A DNA stretch of 64,000 nucleotides, from positions 62,001 through 126,000 of the forward strand of contig NZ_QXIO01000002.1 in assembly GCF_003545765.1 (NCBI RefSeq). The letters run 5' to 3'. Below are positions 36,838-46,090 of this stretch, piece after piece (position 1 is the stretch's first letter; the number at the start of each line of letters is the position of its first letter). Made by a program: the position numbers and the translations under genes. This stretch comes from Colwellia sp. RSH04. GTDB lineage: Bacteria; Pseudomonadota; Gammaproteobacteria; Enterobacterales; Alteromonadaceae. Below the pieces are notes generated by a model. The model worked only from the letters and a program-made list of their open reading frames with translations. It made no database searches and was not told the DNA's origin.

Positions 36838-37350
36838 ATGCAGAATCTTAAACTTCCGATTACAATTAGTCCATTACGTAGCGCACAACGAAGACTTGTG
36901 TGTGAAGGTGTCTTTAAGTTGTCGGAAATGACTAGGCTGTTGGCTGTGTGTGAAAGCGCAAGCGAGCATGCTCAAGTTAGTGTTAAGTTTGATGTGGATG
37001 AACGTGGTCTTACTGTTATTAGTGGCAACGCATCGGCATTAGTTGCATTAACTTGTCAGCGGTGCAACGAAGCTTATGAACAGTTACTTGAAGTTGAATT
37101 TACTTTTAGTCCTGCGAAAAATGCTGAAGCCGCTGAAAAAATTCCGTCATATTATGACGTAATAGAATTAGATGAAAATGGTGAAGTGAACTTGCGTGAA
37201 TTAGTGGAAGAGGAGTTAATTCTATCTATTCCATTAATTCCAAGGCATGATCTTGAAGATTGCTCTGCTGATGCAGACAGTGTTTGGGGTGAATTGCCGG
37301 AAGAGCTTGAGAAACCGAACCCATTTGATGTTTTAAAACAACTTAAATAA
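36838..37350 (+). CDS. yceD: 23S rRNA accumulation protein YceD (DUF177)
   Basis: A 170-residue protein starting MQNLKLPITISPLRSAQRRL, which lines up with the family N-terminus (E. coli [20 protein letters not shown]). An open frame extends 27 codons further to ATG 36757, but this extension is not family sequence and overlaps the predicted promoter. Conserved CQRCNE (a possible metal site with later Cys/His), a central acidic segment and the end WGELPEELEKPNPFDVLKQL are present. YceD is needed for normal 23S rRNA accumulation and is co-transcribed with rpmF. No Shine-Dalgarno is visible before ATG 36838; a leaderless or near-leaderless transcript is possible. Confidence 0.88.
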   Translation: MQNLKLPITISPLRSAQRRLVCEGVFKLSEMTRLLAVCESASEHAQVSVKFDVDERGLTVISGNASALVALTCQRCNEAYEQLLEVEFTFSPAKNAEAAEKIPSYYDVIELDENGEVNLRELVEEELILSIPLIPRHDLEDCSADADSVWGELPEELEKPNPFDVLKQLK

Positions 37351-37397
37351 TTAATCATTGTTTAAGTCTTAACTTATAATCGTTTTAGGAGTAACTC

Positions 37398-37568
37398 ATG
37401 GCAGTTCAAAAAAGCAAAAAGTCTCGTTCAAGACGTGGCATGCGCCGTTCACATGATGCATTAACAGCAGAAAACTTATCAGTAGATCCAGTTTCTGGTG
37501 AAACTCATCGTCGTCACCATGTAACAGCTGATGGCTTTTACAAAGGTGTTAAAGTAATCGCTAAATAA
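37398..37568 (+). CDS. rpmF: 50S ribosomal protein L32
   Basis: A 56-residue basic ribosomal protein starting [20 protein letters not shown] and ending [10 protein letters not shown]. Length and sequence match bacterial L32. The zinc-ribbon cysteines of some L32 proteins are absent, as in other gammaproteobacteria; THRRHHVT occupies the position. AGGAG lies ahead of the ATG. It lies 47 bp downstream of yceD and 23 bp upstream of plsX, the conserved order that ties ribosome production to lipid synthesis. Confidence 0.97.
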   Translation: MAVQKSKKSRSRRGMRRSHDALTAENLSVDPVSGETHRRHHVTADGFYKGVKVIAK

Positions 37569-37591
37569 GCGATCAACTTTAATCGATAAGT

Positions 37592-38647
37592 TTGAGCTTG
37601 AACAGTTCAAATAATCTAACCATCGCGTTAGATGTTATGGGGGGCGATAAAGGCCCCCTTATAACAATACCCTCAGCAATAATGGCGATTCATCATCAGC
37701 CAAATCTTCACCTCATCCTTTGTGGTGATAGCTCTGTAATAGAGCAAGTGTTATCTGAACATGGCATTTCAGCCGAAACTTTAGAAAATCATCCCCAGTT
37801 ATCCGTTTTCCATACTAGTCAAATTGTCTCCATGGATGAAAAGCCTGCTTATGCGATGAGAACGAAAAAAGATTCGTCCATGCGTAAAGCCTTAGATCTT
37901 GTGCAAGAAGGTAAAGCTCAAGCTTGCGTTAGTGCAGGAAATACAGGTGCTTTGTTTTCAATGGCGCACTTTGTTTTAAAAACATTGCCTGGTGTTGAAA
38001 GGCCAGCCTTGATCTCTTCTCTTCCTAGTCGCGATCATGATAAAAATGTTTTTATGTTAGACCTTGGCGCGAATGTATTTTGTGATTCACATGTGCTTTA
38101 TCAGTTTGGCGTTATGGGCTCAGTGCTTGCTGAACAAGTAGATAATATTAAAAATCCACGTATCGCGTTACTAAATATGGGTGAGGAAGCGATAAAGGGT
38201 AGTGATCATATCAAGCTCGCAGCGTTGGAGTTATCAGAAAATAAAACAATTAACTACATTGGCTTTATTGAAGGCAGTGATATTTTTTCTAATAAAGCAG
38301 ATGTTATCGTATGCGATGGTTTTGTTGGTAATGTTGCGTTAAAAACCTGTGAAGGAGTAGCCAGGCTTGTCTATCACAAATCTAAGACAATTTTTACACG
38401 TAATCTTATTGCAAAAATTTTGAGCTATTTATTAAAGCCAAGCTTTAAAAAACTATTTAAAACTATGAACCCCGACCAGTATAACGGTGCAAGTTTGATA
38501 GGATTGCGCGGTATTGTGATAAAAAGTCATGGTAATGCTAATTCCACGGCCTTTTTTGCTGCAATTTTAGAAGCAGCAAAAGAAGTTGAAAGGCAAGTGC
38601 CAGAAAAAATTAAGGTCATGCTCGAACAAGGGCTTTCACATCAATAA
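37592..38647 (+). CDS. plsX: Phosphate acyltransferase PlsX
   Basis: A 351-residue soluble enzyme that makes acyl-phosphate from acyl-ACP, feeding PlsY in phospholipid synthesis. Conserved LTIALDVMGGDKGP, ACVSAGNTGALF, LDLGANVFCD, VALKTCEGV and the NPDQYNGASLIGLRG motif are visible. The frame opens with TTG at 37592; another TTG lies two codons on, and no ATG is available before the conserved start, so a UUG initiator is very likely. In E. coli fabH follows plsX; here fabD follows directly after 62 bp. Confidence 0.95.
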   Translation: MSLNSSNNLTIALDVMGGDKGPLITIPSAIMAIHHQPNLHLILCGDSSVIEQVLSEHGISAETLENHPQLSVFHTSQIVSMDEKPAYAMRTKKDSSMRKALDLVQEGKAQACVSAGNTGALFSMAHFVLKTLPGVERPALISSLPSRDHDKNVFMLDLGANVFCDSHVLYQFGVMGSVLAEQVDNIKNPRIALLNMGEEAIKGSDHIKLAALELSENKTINYIGFIEGSDIFSNKADVIVCDGFVGNVALKTCEGVARLVYHKSKTIFTRNLIAKILSYLLKPSFKKLFKTMNPDQYNGASLIGLRGIVIKSHGNANSTAFFAAILEAAKEVERQVPEKIKVMLEQGLSHQ

Positions 38648-38709
38648 ACATTGATAATGAAATAAAACCTCAAAAAATCCGTTATTTTAAATTAAAGAGA
38701 ATAATAAAC

Positions 38710-39645
38710 ATGCAAGACAAATTAGCTTTTGTTTTTCCAGGTCAAGGCTCTCAAGCCGTTTCAATGTTATCTGATTTTGCTGATAACTGTATTGTTCAAG
38801 ATACTTTCAAAGAAGCTTCTCAAGCTCTAGGTTATGACCTATGGCAATTAGTTGCTCAAGGTCCAGTTGAAGAGCTAAATAAAACCCATATAACTCAACC
38901 GGCGTTATTAACTGCCAGCGTTGCTTTGTGGCGCTTATGGTTAAGTGAATCAAAGATTAAACCTGATGTATTGGCAGGTCATAGCTTAGGTGAGTATTCT
39001 GCTTTAGTCTGTGCTGGCGTCCTCTCTTTAACTGACGGTGTTAAGTTAGTAGAAAAACGCGGTGAGTTTATGCAGGCTTGTGTACCAGCAGGTGTTGGAG
39101 CTATGGCTGCTATCATCGGTTTAGATGATAAAACTATTATCAGTGCATGTGATAACGCTCAAGAATCAGAAGTTGTTTCTGCGGTAAATTTCAATTCTCC
39201 AGGTCAAGTGGTTATTGCAGGTCATAAAGCTGCTGTAGAGCGTGCAGGGGAGTTATGTAAAGAAGCAGGTGCAAAAAGAGTATTGCCTTTGCCAGTAAGT
39301 GTTCCTTCTCATTGCGCATTAATGAGTGAAGCGGCCAAGCAATTAGAAGTAGAATTGAATAACATCACAATAAATACTCCAACTATCGATGTAGTAAATA
39401 ATGTCGATGTGGCTGTTGAAAGCTCACCTAAAGCAATTAAAGCTGCATTAGTTAGACAATTATACTCTCCCGTTCGTTGGAGTGAAACAATTGTGAAAAT
39501 TTCCGAAGCAGGCGTTTCTAAAGCTGTTGAAGTAGGGCCCGGTAAAGTACTACAAGGTCTAATGAAAAGAATTGATAAATCTATAAGCAGTGTTTCGTTT
39601 AATGATGAAGCTTCACTCGCTAAAACAAAAGAATTAATAAACTAA
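38710..39645 (+). CDS. fabD: Malonyl CoA-acyl carrier protein transacylase
   Basis: A 311-residue enzyme that transfers malonyl groups from CoA to ACP. Motifs: FVFPGQGSQAVSML, the nucleophile elbow AGHSLGEYSALV with Ser92, and catalytic His201 in VSVPSHCALM, the same numbering as in E. coli. VEVGPGKVLQGL closes the family pattern. AGAGAATAATAAAC precedes the ATG. It lies 8 bp before fabG. Confidence 0.96.
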   Translation: MQDKLAFVFPGQGSQAVSMLSDFADNCIVQDTFKEASQALGYDLWQLVAQGPVEELNKTHITQPALLTASVALWRLWLSESKIKPDVLAGHSLGEYSALVCAGVLSLTDGVKLVEKRGEFMQACVPAGVGAMAAIIGLDDKTIISACDNAQESEVVSAVNFNSPGQVVIAGHKAAVERAGELCKEAGAKRVLPLPVSVPSHCALMSEAAKQLEVELNNITINTPTIDVVNNVDVAVESSPKAIKAALVRQLYSPVRWSETIVKISEAGVSKAVEVGPGKVLQGLMKRIDKSISSVSFNDEASLAKTKELIN

Positions 39646-39653
39646 GGACTATT

Positions 39654-40388
39654 ATGTTTTCATTAACAGGTAAAGTGGCACTCGTTACCGGTGCTAGTCG
39701 TGGTATTGGTAAGTCCATTGCTGTTCAATTAAAAGAATTAGGTGCAACCGTAGTAGGTACAGCCACCTCAGAGAATGGTGCAGAGAAAATTTCTGAATAT
39801 TTAGGTCAAGGAAACGGATTAGTACTAAATGTCACTAATGATGATTCTATAGCGCAATTATTTGACAATATTAAATCAGCACATGGCGCAGTAGATATTT
39901 TAGTTAATAATGCGGGGATTACACGTGATAATTTATTCATGCGTATGAAAGATGATGAGTGGCATGACATCATTGATACTAACTTAACGTCTATTTATAA
40001 AGTTAGTAAAGCTGCTATCCGCCCTATGATGAAAAAACGTGCTGGTCGTATAATAAATATCGGCTCTGTTGTGGGTAGTATGGGTAACGCTGGTCAAGTA
40101 AACTATTCAACAGCTAAAGCAGGTTTACTTGGTTTTACTAAATCATTAGCGGCTGAAATTGCTTCTCGCGGCATTACGGTGAACACAGTTTCACCTGGTT
40201 TCATCGACACTGATATGACACAAACCTTAACAGATGAGCAAAAAGAAGGCATTTTTTCTAAAGTTCCTGCTAATCGTTTAGGTAAACCAGAAGAAATTGC
40301 CAGTACAGTGGCATTTTTGGCATCAGATGCCGCCGCTTATATCACTGGTGAAACAATCCATGTTAATGGTGGTATGTATATGGTCTAA
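39654..40388 (+). CDS. fabG: 3-oxoacyl-ACP reductase
   Basis: A 244-residue short-chain dehydrogenase reducing beta-ketoacyl-ACP with NADPH. TGASRGIG (Rossmann glycine motif, about 12-19), NNAGIT, and the catalytic Ser138, Tyr151 and Lys155 (YSTAKAG) are all present; VSPGFIDTDMT and YITGETIHVNGGMYMV complete the FabG pattern. It starts 8 bp after fabD with AAGGACTATT ahead of the ATG. Length is identical to the E. coli enzyme. Confidence 0.97.
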   Translation: MFSLTGKVALVTGASRGIGKSIAVQLKELGATVVGTATSENGAEKISEYLGQGNGLVLNVTNDDSIAQLFDNIKSAHGAVDILVNNAGITRDNLFMRMKDDEWHDIIDTNLTSIYKVSKAAIRPMMKKRAGRIINIGSVVGSMGNAGQVNYSTAKAGLLGFTKSLAAEIASRGITVNTVSPGFIDTDMTQTLTDEQKEGIFSKVPANRLGKPEEIASTVAFLASDAAAYITGETIHVNGGMYMV

Positions 40389-40489
40389 CCCTTTAATAAT
40401 AAGGGGTTGACTATTATATTAGGATATAGATAAAATTAAATTTAATCGACTCAACAGGTTAGACCAGCTAAAAAAGTAAAATTAGATGC

Positions 40490-40518
40490 TTGCATGGCAG
40501 CCTGTTGGCGAATACACT
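40490..40518 (+). promoter_or_regulatory. Candidate acpP promoter
   Basis: TTGCAT at 40490-40495, a 17 bp spacer and TACACT at 40513-40518 form a plausible sigma-70 promoter in the 176 bp fabG-acpP gap. A separate promoter for the highly expressed acpP is expected. A small inverted repeat (GCAATTTGAAAAATTGC) follows in the leader. Confidence 0.4.
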
Positions 40519-40564
40519 ACACGCAATTTGAAAAATTGCACTTTCAGTAAGTAAAGGAAATAAA

Positions 40565-40798
40565 ATGAGTACTATCGAAGAACGCGTAAAAAAAATTACT
40601 ATCGAACAATTAGGTGTTAGTGAAGCAGAAGTTAAAACTGAATCTTCTTTTGTTGATGATTTAGGTGCTGATTCATTAGACACTGTTGAATTAGTTATGG
40701 CGTTAGAAGAAGAATTTGATACTGAAATTCCTGACGAAGAAGCTGAAAAAATCACTACAGTTCAAGCAGCAATCGACTACGTTACTGCTAACCAGTAA
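40565..40798 (+). CDS. acpP: Acyl carrier protein
   Basis: A 77-residue acidic carrier protein. The 4'-phosphopantetheine attachment serine is Ser37 in [18 protein letters not shown], and the N-terminus [18 protein letters not shown] is typical. It carries growing acyl chains for fatty acid, lipid A and lipoate synthesis. AAAGGAAATAAA precedes the ATG. An incomplete terminator follows before fabF, which allows acpP mRNA to exceed that of fabF, as known in E. coli. Confidence 0.97.
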   Translation: MSTIEERVKKITIEQLGVSEAEVKTESSFVDDLGADSLDTVELVMALEEEFDTEIPDEEAEKITTVQAAIDYVTANQ

Positions 40799-40859
40799 TT
40801 TTATTCAAGTCGGTATGTGACTTGAAGCATAATATTTCGCAAGATTTATTCTGAACAAT

Positions 40860-40896
40860 AAAGCGGTATACTTATCAAAGAGTACCGCTTTTTTTA
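40860..40896 (+). terminator. Terminator or attenuator between acpP and fabF
   Basis: AAAGCGGTA pairs with TACCGCTTT around a loop with further partial pairing, and a T-run of seven follows. It lies 35 bp before the fabF start, so it probably ends most acpP transcripts and lets some pass through. Confidence 0.75.
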
Positions 40897-40930
40897 TACC
40901 TAGTATTTTATATTGGAGGCAGCCGATCTT

Positions 40931-42169
40931 ATGAGACGCGTCGTAGTAACTGGTCTTGGTATGCTTAGCCCATTAGGCAATACAGCACAAGAAACATGGC
41001 AAAACTTACTGCTTGGAAAAAGTGGTATTGGCAATATTGAGCATTTTGATACATCTGCTTACCCAACTCGCTTTGCGGGTTTAGTTAAAGGTTTTAATGC
41101 ACAAGACTATATGGAACGAAAAGAAGCCAAGAAAATGGATCTTTTTATTCAATATGGTGTCGCAGCGGGTGTACAAGCAATAAAAGATTCTGGCATTGAA
41201 GTTACCAGTGAAAATGCTCCGCGTATCGGTGTTGCTGTTGGCTCAGGAATAGGTGGTTTAGGTCTTATTGAGCAAAACCATGAAAAAATGATTAAAGCTG
41301 AAGGTAGCCCACGTAAGCTTTCACCATTTTTTGTCCCTTCAACCATTATAAACATGATATCAGGTCATTTATCTATTATGTTTGGTTTGCAAGGTCCAAA
41401 TATCTCTATTGTTACAGCATGTACTAGTGGTGTTCATAATATTGGTCATGCCGCTCGCATGATTGCTTACGGTGACGCTGATGTGATGGTTGCTGGTGGT
41501 GCAGAAAAAGCTTCCACTACACTAGGTATGGGAGGCTTTGGTGCAGCTAGGGCGTTATCAACTCGAAACGATGACCCACAAGCAGCTTCTCGCCCTTGGG
41601 ATAAAGACCGTGATGGTTTTGTTCTCGGTGATGGTGCGGGTGTTATCGTTGTTGAAGAGTATGAGCATGCTAAAGCCCGTGGGGCCAAAATATATGCAGA
41701 ACTTGCTGGTTTTGGAATGAGCGGTGATGCTTATCACATGACTTCACCCCCTGCAGGTGGTGAAGGTGCAGCTAGAGCAATGCAAAATGCGATTAATGAC
41801 GCTAAAGTTGATAAAACGAAAATTGGTTATATTAATGCTCATGGTACCTCAACACCTGCAGGAGATATTGCAGAAACAAATGCTGTTAAATCTGTATTTG
41901 GCGAAGGCGCTTACGATTTATACATGGGCTCAACCAAATCGATGACAGGTCATTTGTTAGGTGCAGCGGGCTCTGTTGAAGCGATATTTAGTATTCAAGC
42001 ATTAAATGACAATAAAGTCCCACCAACAATTAATTTAGACAACCCTGATGAAGGGTGTGATTTAGATTATATCCGTGATGGTGCGCGTGATATTAATTTA
42101 GAATATGTACTTTGTAACTCATTTGGTTTTGGTGGAACAAATGGATCTTTGATCTTCAAAAAGATTTAA
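40931..42169 (+). CDS. fabF: 3-oxoacyl-ACP synthase II
   Basis: A 412-residue condensing enzyme. The catalytic Cys164 is in [10 protein letters not shown], and the two histidines are in [12 protein letters not shown] and [23 protein letters not shown] ends the protein. Start [17 protein letters not shown] at 40931 is chosen because it matches the family; GGAGG lies 11 bases upstream, and the longer frame from 40913 would have this site inside the gene. FabF elongates acyl chains and in many bacteria is important for cis-vaccenate synthesis at low temperature, which would suit a cold marine host (inference). A terminator follows. Confidence 0.95.
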   Translation: MRRVVVTGLGMLSPLGNTAQETWQNLLLGKSGIGNIEHFDTSAYPTRFAGLVKGFNAQDYMERKEAKKMDLFIQYGVAAGVQAIKDSGIEVTSENAPRIGVAVGSGIGGLGLIEQNHEKMIKAEGSPRKLSPFFVPSTIINMISGHLSIMFGLQGPNISIVTACTSGVHNIGHAARMIAYGDADVMVAGGAEKASTTLGMGGFGAARALSTRNDDPQAASRPWDKDRDGFVLGDGAGVIVVEEYEHAKARGAKIYAELAGFGMSGDAYHMTSPPAGGEGAARAMQNAINDAKVDKTKIGYINAHGTSTPAGDIAETNAVKSVFGEGAYDLYMGSTKSMTGHLLGAAGSVEAIFSIQALNDNKVPPTINLDNPDEGCDLDYIRDGARDINLEYVLCNSFGFGGTNGSLIFKKI

Positions 42170-42203
42170 GAGGCAGTTCTAAAACCCTTGCTATTAAAAC
42201 GCT

Positions 42204-42243
42204 AAGCCTGAATACTCTGTCTAGAGATATTCAGGCTTTTGTA
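42204..42243 (+). terminator. Intrinsic terminator after fabF
   Basis: AAGCCTGAATA and TATTCAGGCTT pair, with an inner CTCT/AGAG stem, and the T-rich TTTTGTATTT follows. It lies 35 bp before pabC, so pabC-mltG-tmk may be expressed in part from another promoter or by read-through. Confidence 0.8.
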
Positions 42244-42278
42244 TTTATACTAAAGCAATTATTTTTATATAGATAAAT

Positions 42279-43079
42279 ATGATTTTTTGCTCAATTAATG
42301 GAAAAGAAGTTAATAGTCTATCAGTTAATGATAGAGGTTTAGCCTATGGTGATGGTCTATTTACTACTGCTAAAATAGTTAACGGGCAAGTTGAGCTGCT
42401 TGAGCAACACTTGATTAGACTTATCAAAGGATGTGAGTTTTTAGGTATTAACATTGAGCATCTTGGCGATATAAAACATAGTATAGAAATGTATGCACGA
42501 TCATACAAATTAGCCGTATTAAAGGTAATTATTACTGCTGGCAGCGGTGGTAGGGGATATTCTCGTATCAACCTAGATGAAAATGCTAGTCAATTGATTA
42601 TCATGGTATCTGATTATCCCAAGCATTATGATGAACTTGTAAATACAGGTATGAGTCTTGGTATCAGTAAAAATGCGTTATCTGTGAGTCCTATGTTAGC
42701 AGGTATTAAGCACTTAAATCGTTTAGAGCAAGTCATTTTAAGGCAAGAGCTTGATTTATTACCCTTCGATGATTTAGTTGTTTGTAATGCCAATAACTTT
42801 GTTGTTGAAACAACGTGTGCGAATATTTTTTATTTAGATGATCAGCAATGGAAAACACCCGATCTTTCGCTGTCTGGTGTCGATGGTTTAATGAGACAAA
42901 ACATAATCAAGACAATCGGTGATGTAAAAGTAACATCAACCACTATAGATGAGTTATTATGTGCCACTGAAGTATTCATTTGTAACTCTATCATGGGATT
43001 AATGCCCGTCAGGTGTCTAAAGCAACGTGACTTATCGATGATTCAGTCTAAAAAAATAAGAGAACAACTCCTTGATTAA
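42279..43079 (+). CDS. pabC: 4-amino-4-deoxychorismate lyase
   Basis: A 266-residue fold-type IV PLP enzyme. It releases pyruvate from aminodeoxychorismate to give p-aminobenzoate for folate. Visible are the NDRGLAYGDGLFTT opening, the PLP lysine Lys144 in LAGIKHLNRLEQV, the ETTCANIF block and NSIMGLMPV. It overlaps mltG by 8 bp. Position between fabF and mltG is the conserved gammaproteobacterial order. Length is close to the E. coli protein (269). Confidence 0.93.
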   Translation: MIFCSINGKEVNSLSVNDRGLAYGDGLFTTAKIVNGQVELLEQHLIRLIKGCEFLGINIEHLGDIKHSIEMYARSYKLAVLKVIITAGSGGRGYSRINLDENASQLIIMVSDYPKHYDELVNTGMSLGISKNALSVSPMLAGIKHLNRLEQVILRQELDLLPFDDLVVCNANNFVVETTCANIFYLDDQQWKTPDLSLSGVDGLMRQNIIKTIGDVKVTSTTIDELLCATEVFICNSIMGLMPVRCLKQRDLSMIQSKKIREQLLD

Positions 43080-44079
43080 AAAGATTGTATTTACTTTATT
43101 CTTATGTGCGTTAGCTTGTTTAGCACTATTGTTAACCTTCAAGCAACAATTGAATAAACCACTTAATATTTCAGTAGAGCAGTTGATTACTGTTGAAAAA
43201 GGCAGTTCAATTAGTCGTTTTTCTCAACAGTTAGTGAATAAAGGCTGGCTTGAAAATCGTTTTTGGCTTCGTAATTATGCTCGTTTTTCCCCACAAAACA
43301 CGGTTATTAAAGCAGGTACCTATTTAGTAAAGCCACAGACTCCGACACTGACATTACTTACTCAGGTAGCATCTGGCAACGAGCACCAGTTTTCTATTAC
43401 CTTTATTGAAGGTTCAACGTTTAAAGAATGGTTGGCTTTATTAAAAAAACAACCTTATTTGAATAATACCTTGCAAGATAAAAGTATTGCAGAAATTGTT
43501 AAAATTTTAGGAGTCGAGCAAGACAACCCAGAAGGGTTATTTTTTCCTGATACTTATGCTTATACCGCAAAGACTAACGATGTTGATGTTTTATTACGTG
43601 CTAAAACGAAAATGAACAAGCACTTAGATGAGGCATGGCAGTCAAGAATGTCAGATTTACCTTATAAGAATAAGTACCAAGCGCTTATTATGGCATCTAT
43701 TATTGAGAAAGAGACCAGTTATATCCCTGAGCAGCCCCTTATCGCATCAGTCTTTGTTAATCGATTAAATATAAAGATGCGTTTGCAAACAGATCCCACC
43801 ATTATCTACGGCTTAGGTGATCGCTATCAAGGGGATATTACTTATGCACATAAACGTGAAAAAACTGCATATAATACCTATCGAATTTCTGGGTTACCGC
43901 CAACTCCAATTGCTATGCCAGGGTTATCTGCTATTAAAGCAGCATTAAACCCAGCACAAAGTGACTACTTCTACTTTGTTAGCAATGGTGATATGCAGGG
44001 AAATCATACATTCAGTAAAACATTGGCAGAACACAATGTGGCTGTTAAATTGTATTTAAAAAAAACACAAAATAATTAA
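43072..44079 (+). CDS. mltG: Endolytic murein transglycosylase MltG
   Basis: A 335-residue membrane-anchored enzyme that cuts nascent peptidoglycan strands and may end their synthesis. One N-terminal transmembrane helix (about 4-23), a LysM-like region (about 32-88) and the YceG catalytic domain follow. The catalytic glutamate lies in IIEKETSYIPEQ; VFVNRLNIKMRLQTDPT and YRISGLPPTPIAMPGL are family motifs. The start is TTG at 43072, inside the end of pabC, indicating translational coupling. Length is close to E. coli (340). Confidence 0.94.
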   Translation: MIKKIVFTLFLCALACLALLLTFKQQLNKPLNISVEQLITVEKGSSISRFSQQLVNKGWLENRFWLRNYARFSPQNTVIKAGTYLVKPQTPTLTLLTQVASGNEHQFSITFIEGSTFKEWLALLKKQPYLNNTLQDKSIAEIVKILGVEQDNPEGLFFPDTYAYTAKTNDVDVLLRAKTKMNKHLDEAWQSRMSDLPYKNKYQALIMASIIEKETSYIPEQPLIASVFVNRLNIKMRLQTDPTIIYGLGDRYQGDITYAHKREKTAYNTYRISGLPPTPIAMPGLSAIKAALNPAQSDYFYFVSNGDMQGNHTFSKTLAEHNVAVKLYLKKTQNN

Positions 44080-44099
44080 ATGGATGATTAGAGAAAGAT

Positions 44100-44723
44100 A
44101 TGTCTAAAGGTAAATTTATTGTAATTGAGGGCATGGAAGGCGCTGGTAAATCAACTGCTATCACGGTTGTTGAAGAGTTTTTACAGCAATTAAACGTTTC
44201 ATTCATAAAGACCCGAGAGCCAGGTGGTACAGCGCTTGCTGAGTCACTTAGAACCATTGTGAAATCAATAGATCATGAAGAGAAACTCACCCAGGAAACT
44301 GAGTTGTTGCTTATGTATGCTAGCCGAAGCCAATTACTAGCCAATAAAATATTACCAGCACTAGAAAATGGGCTTTGGGTTATTGGTGATAGGCATGATT
44401 TAAGTTCAAAAGCTTATCAAGGAGGAGGGCGAATGTTTGATGACTCAGTAATGCAAGCTATTGCAGATGTTACATTAAAGGGCTTTAAACCTGATTTAAC
44501 TTTATATTTAGATATTGATCCTAAAATAGGGTTATCTAGAGCAAAAGCAAGAGGAGAGCTTGATAGAATTGAACTTGAAAAAATTGATTTTTTTGAAAGA
44601 GTACGCAATAAGTATCAAGAGATTGCTCGTGAAGATAATACAATTGTGACTATTGATGCATCTCAATCAATCACTCAGGTTCACCAAGATATTAAAGAAG
44701 CGTTAACGACGTTTATTAAATAA
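44100..44723 (+). CDS. tmk: Thymidylate kinase
   Basis: A 207-residue P-loop kinase that phosphorylates dTMP to dTDP. The P-loop is EGMEGAGKST (about 10-19), with TREPGGT, the DRHDLSSKAYQGGGR substrate loop, DLTLYLDIDP and a lid region rich in Arg. It follows mltG by 20 bp and precedes holB by 11 bp, the usual operon order. All catalytic motifs look intact. Confidence 0.96.
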   Translation: MSKGKFIVIEGMEGAGKSTAITVVEEFLQQLNVSFIKTREPGGTALAESLRTIVKSIDHEEKLTQETELLLMYASRSQLLANKILPALENGLWVIGDRHDLSSKAYQGGGRMFDDSVMQAIADVTLKGFKPDLTLYLDIDPKIGLSRAKARGELDRIELEKIDFFERVRNKYQEIAREDNTIVTIDASQSITQVHQDIKEALTTFIK

Positions 44724-44734
44724 AGCAGGGCGAA

Positions 44735-45667
44735 ATGAACCATCAACAGCTTTTAAGTCAACAATTTTCCCAAAAACGTCTCCCTCATGCCATTTTAATT
44801 TCAGGACCTAAGGGCTCTGGTAAACATGTATTAGCTGAATGGTTAACAAATTTATTATCGTGTAATGACGTACAACAACAAGCTAATTTTTTAAAAGCCT
44901 GTGGACATTGTAAAAACTGTTTACTAACACGGAGCCAAAGTTACCCTGATCATTTAACACTTCAATCTCATACAGCTACTATAGGTGTCGACGACATCAG
45001 ACATAGCAACTTGTTTTTGCAAAAAACCGCACACATTGGGCAATATAAAACGGTGTTGATTCCTAATGCTGAGACAATGACTATTGCAGCTGCCAATGCT
45101 TTGTTGAAAACATTGGAAGAGCCGACTGCTGATAGCGTTATTATTTTAATAACCCATGACATTGAACAACTTTTACCAACAGTAGTAAGTCGTTGCAGGT
45201 TATTTTCGATTCAACCTCTTGCGGGTGAGCAGTTAATTGCTCAAGCTAAAAATAGTAATTCATCATTAAGCAATATCGAAAAACTAGATACAGGGTTTGT
45301 AAATATTAGCCACATTCAAGAATTAGAAGATCAACAAATTTACAAAGAATATCTTCAATTTAAAGAGACCTATATAGACTTTATATTGAAAAATGGTAAG
45401 AATAAAGCGTTGTTAGAAGCGTTGCAGACTAATCAACATGCTTTACGATGGTTAGAAAAAATCACCTGTAACTTACAACGAGCACAACACCTTCCTGAGC
45501 ATTCGTATGTTGACTTAAATAATAGTAAACTAACAGCATCGGTGCTTAATCAATTATTTGGCGTTATAATTAATGCTAACAAAACATTAAAGCAATATGC
45601 GCAAGTTAACCAACAGTTTGTTTTAGAGCAGTTGTTTTTTAGCATGATAAAAATAGTAAAGAGCTAG
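44735..45667 (+). CDS. holB: DNA polymerase III subunit delta'
   Basis: A 310-residue clamp-loader subunit. The AAA+ fold shows a modified P-loop SGPKGSGKHVLAEW, a zinc module CGHCKNC with an earlier Cys (SCND), SKL-type IGVDDIRHS, and NALLKTLEEPTADS followed by VVSRCR, the SRC-like motif. Delta' is the rigid stator of the clamp loader. The C-terminal domain is divergent, as is usual. It is 16 bp upstream of the PilZ gene. Confidence 0.93.
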   Translation: MNHQQLLSQQFSQKRLPHAILISGPKGSGKHVLAEWLTNLLSCNDVQQQANFLKACGHCKNCLLTRSQSYPDHLTLQSHTATIGVDDIRHSNLFLQKTAHIGQYKTVLIPNAETMTIAAANALLKTLEEPTADSVIILITHDIEQLLPTVVSRCRLFSIQPLAGEQLIAQAKNSNSSLSNIEKLDTGFVNISHIQELEDQQIYKEYLQFKETYIDFILKNGKNKALLEALQTNQHALRWLEKITCNLQRAQHLPEHSYVDLNNSKLTASVLNQLFGVIINANKTLKQYAQVNQQFVLEQLFFSMIKIVKS

Positions 45668-45683
45668 AAATAGGAGAGTAGTT

Positions 45684-46010
45684 TTGGTTCCACTAAATGT
45701 AGAATTTCATTCTGAACGAGATTTACACATGGCTTTTATGCCTTTTTTAAAGGAAGGCGGTATATTTGTTCGTACGCCACGTGTATATGAGTTAGGAGCA
45801 GAAGTAGAGCTTAATGTATTATTACCTGATTCTCTAGAGCCTTCAGTAGTAAAGGGTGAAGTGTGTTGGTTAACACCAATTGGTGCTCAAAATGGAACTC
45901 CTCCTGGTGTTGGTGTTACTTTTGTGGATGATCCAGATAAAATTCGTCATCAAATTGAACAAGCGATAGCACGTCACTTAAATTCTTCAGAACCAACGTT
46001 AACTATGTAG
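45684..46010 (+). CDS. pilZ: PilZ-domain protein (type IV pilus assembly type)
   Basis: A 108-residue single-domain PilZ protein. It starts with TTG, preceded by AGGAG, and contains HMAFMPFLKEGGIFVRTPR, a strand-rich middle (AEVELNVLLPD) and GVGVTFVDDPDK. The N-terminal RxxxR c-di-GMP binding motif of many PilZ domains is not evident, as in the P. aeruginosa PilZ pilus protein encoded at the same place between holB and tatD. It is likely a type IV pilus biogenesis factor acting with PilB, by family knowledge. Confidence 0.9.
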   Translation: MVPLNVEFHSERDLHMAFMPFLKEGGIFVRTPRVYELGAEVELNVLLPDSLEPSVVKGEVCWLTPIGAQNGTPPGVGVTFVDDPDKIRHQIEQAIARHLNSSEPTLTM

Positions 46011-46090
46011 TTTGTTAATACATTAATTTTTAACAGGCAGTTTTTAAACTGCCTTTTTTATTTAATTGAATAAAGCAGTAAGGAAGTATT

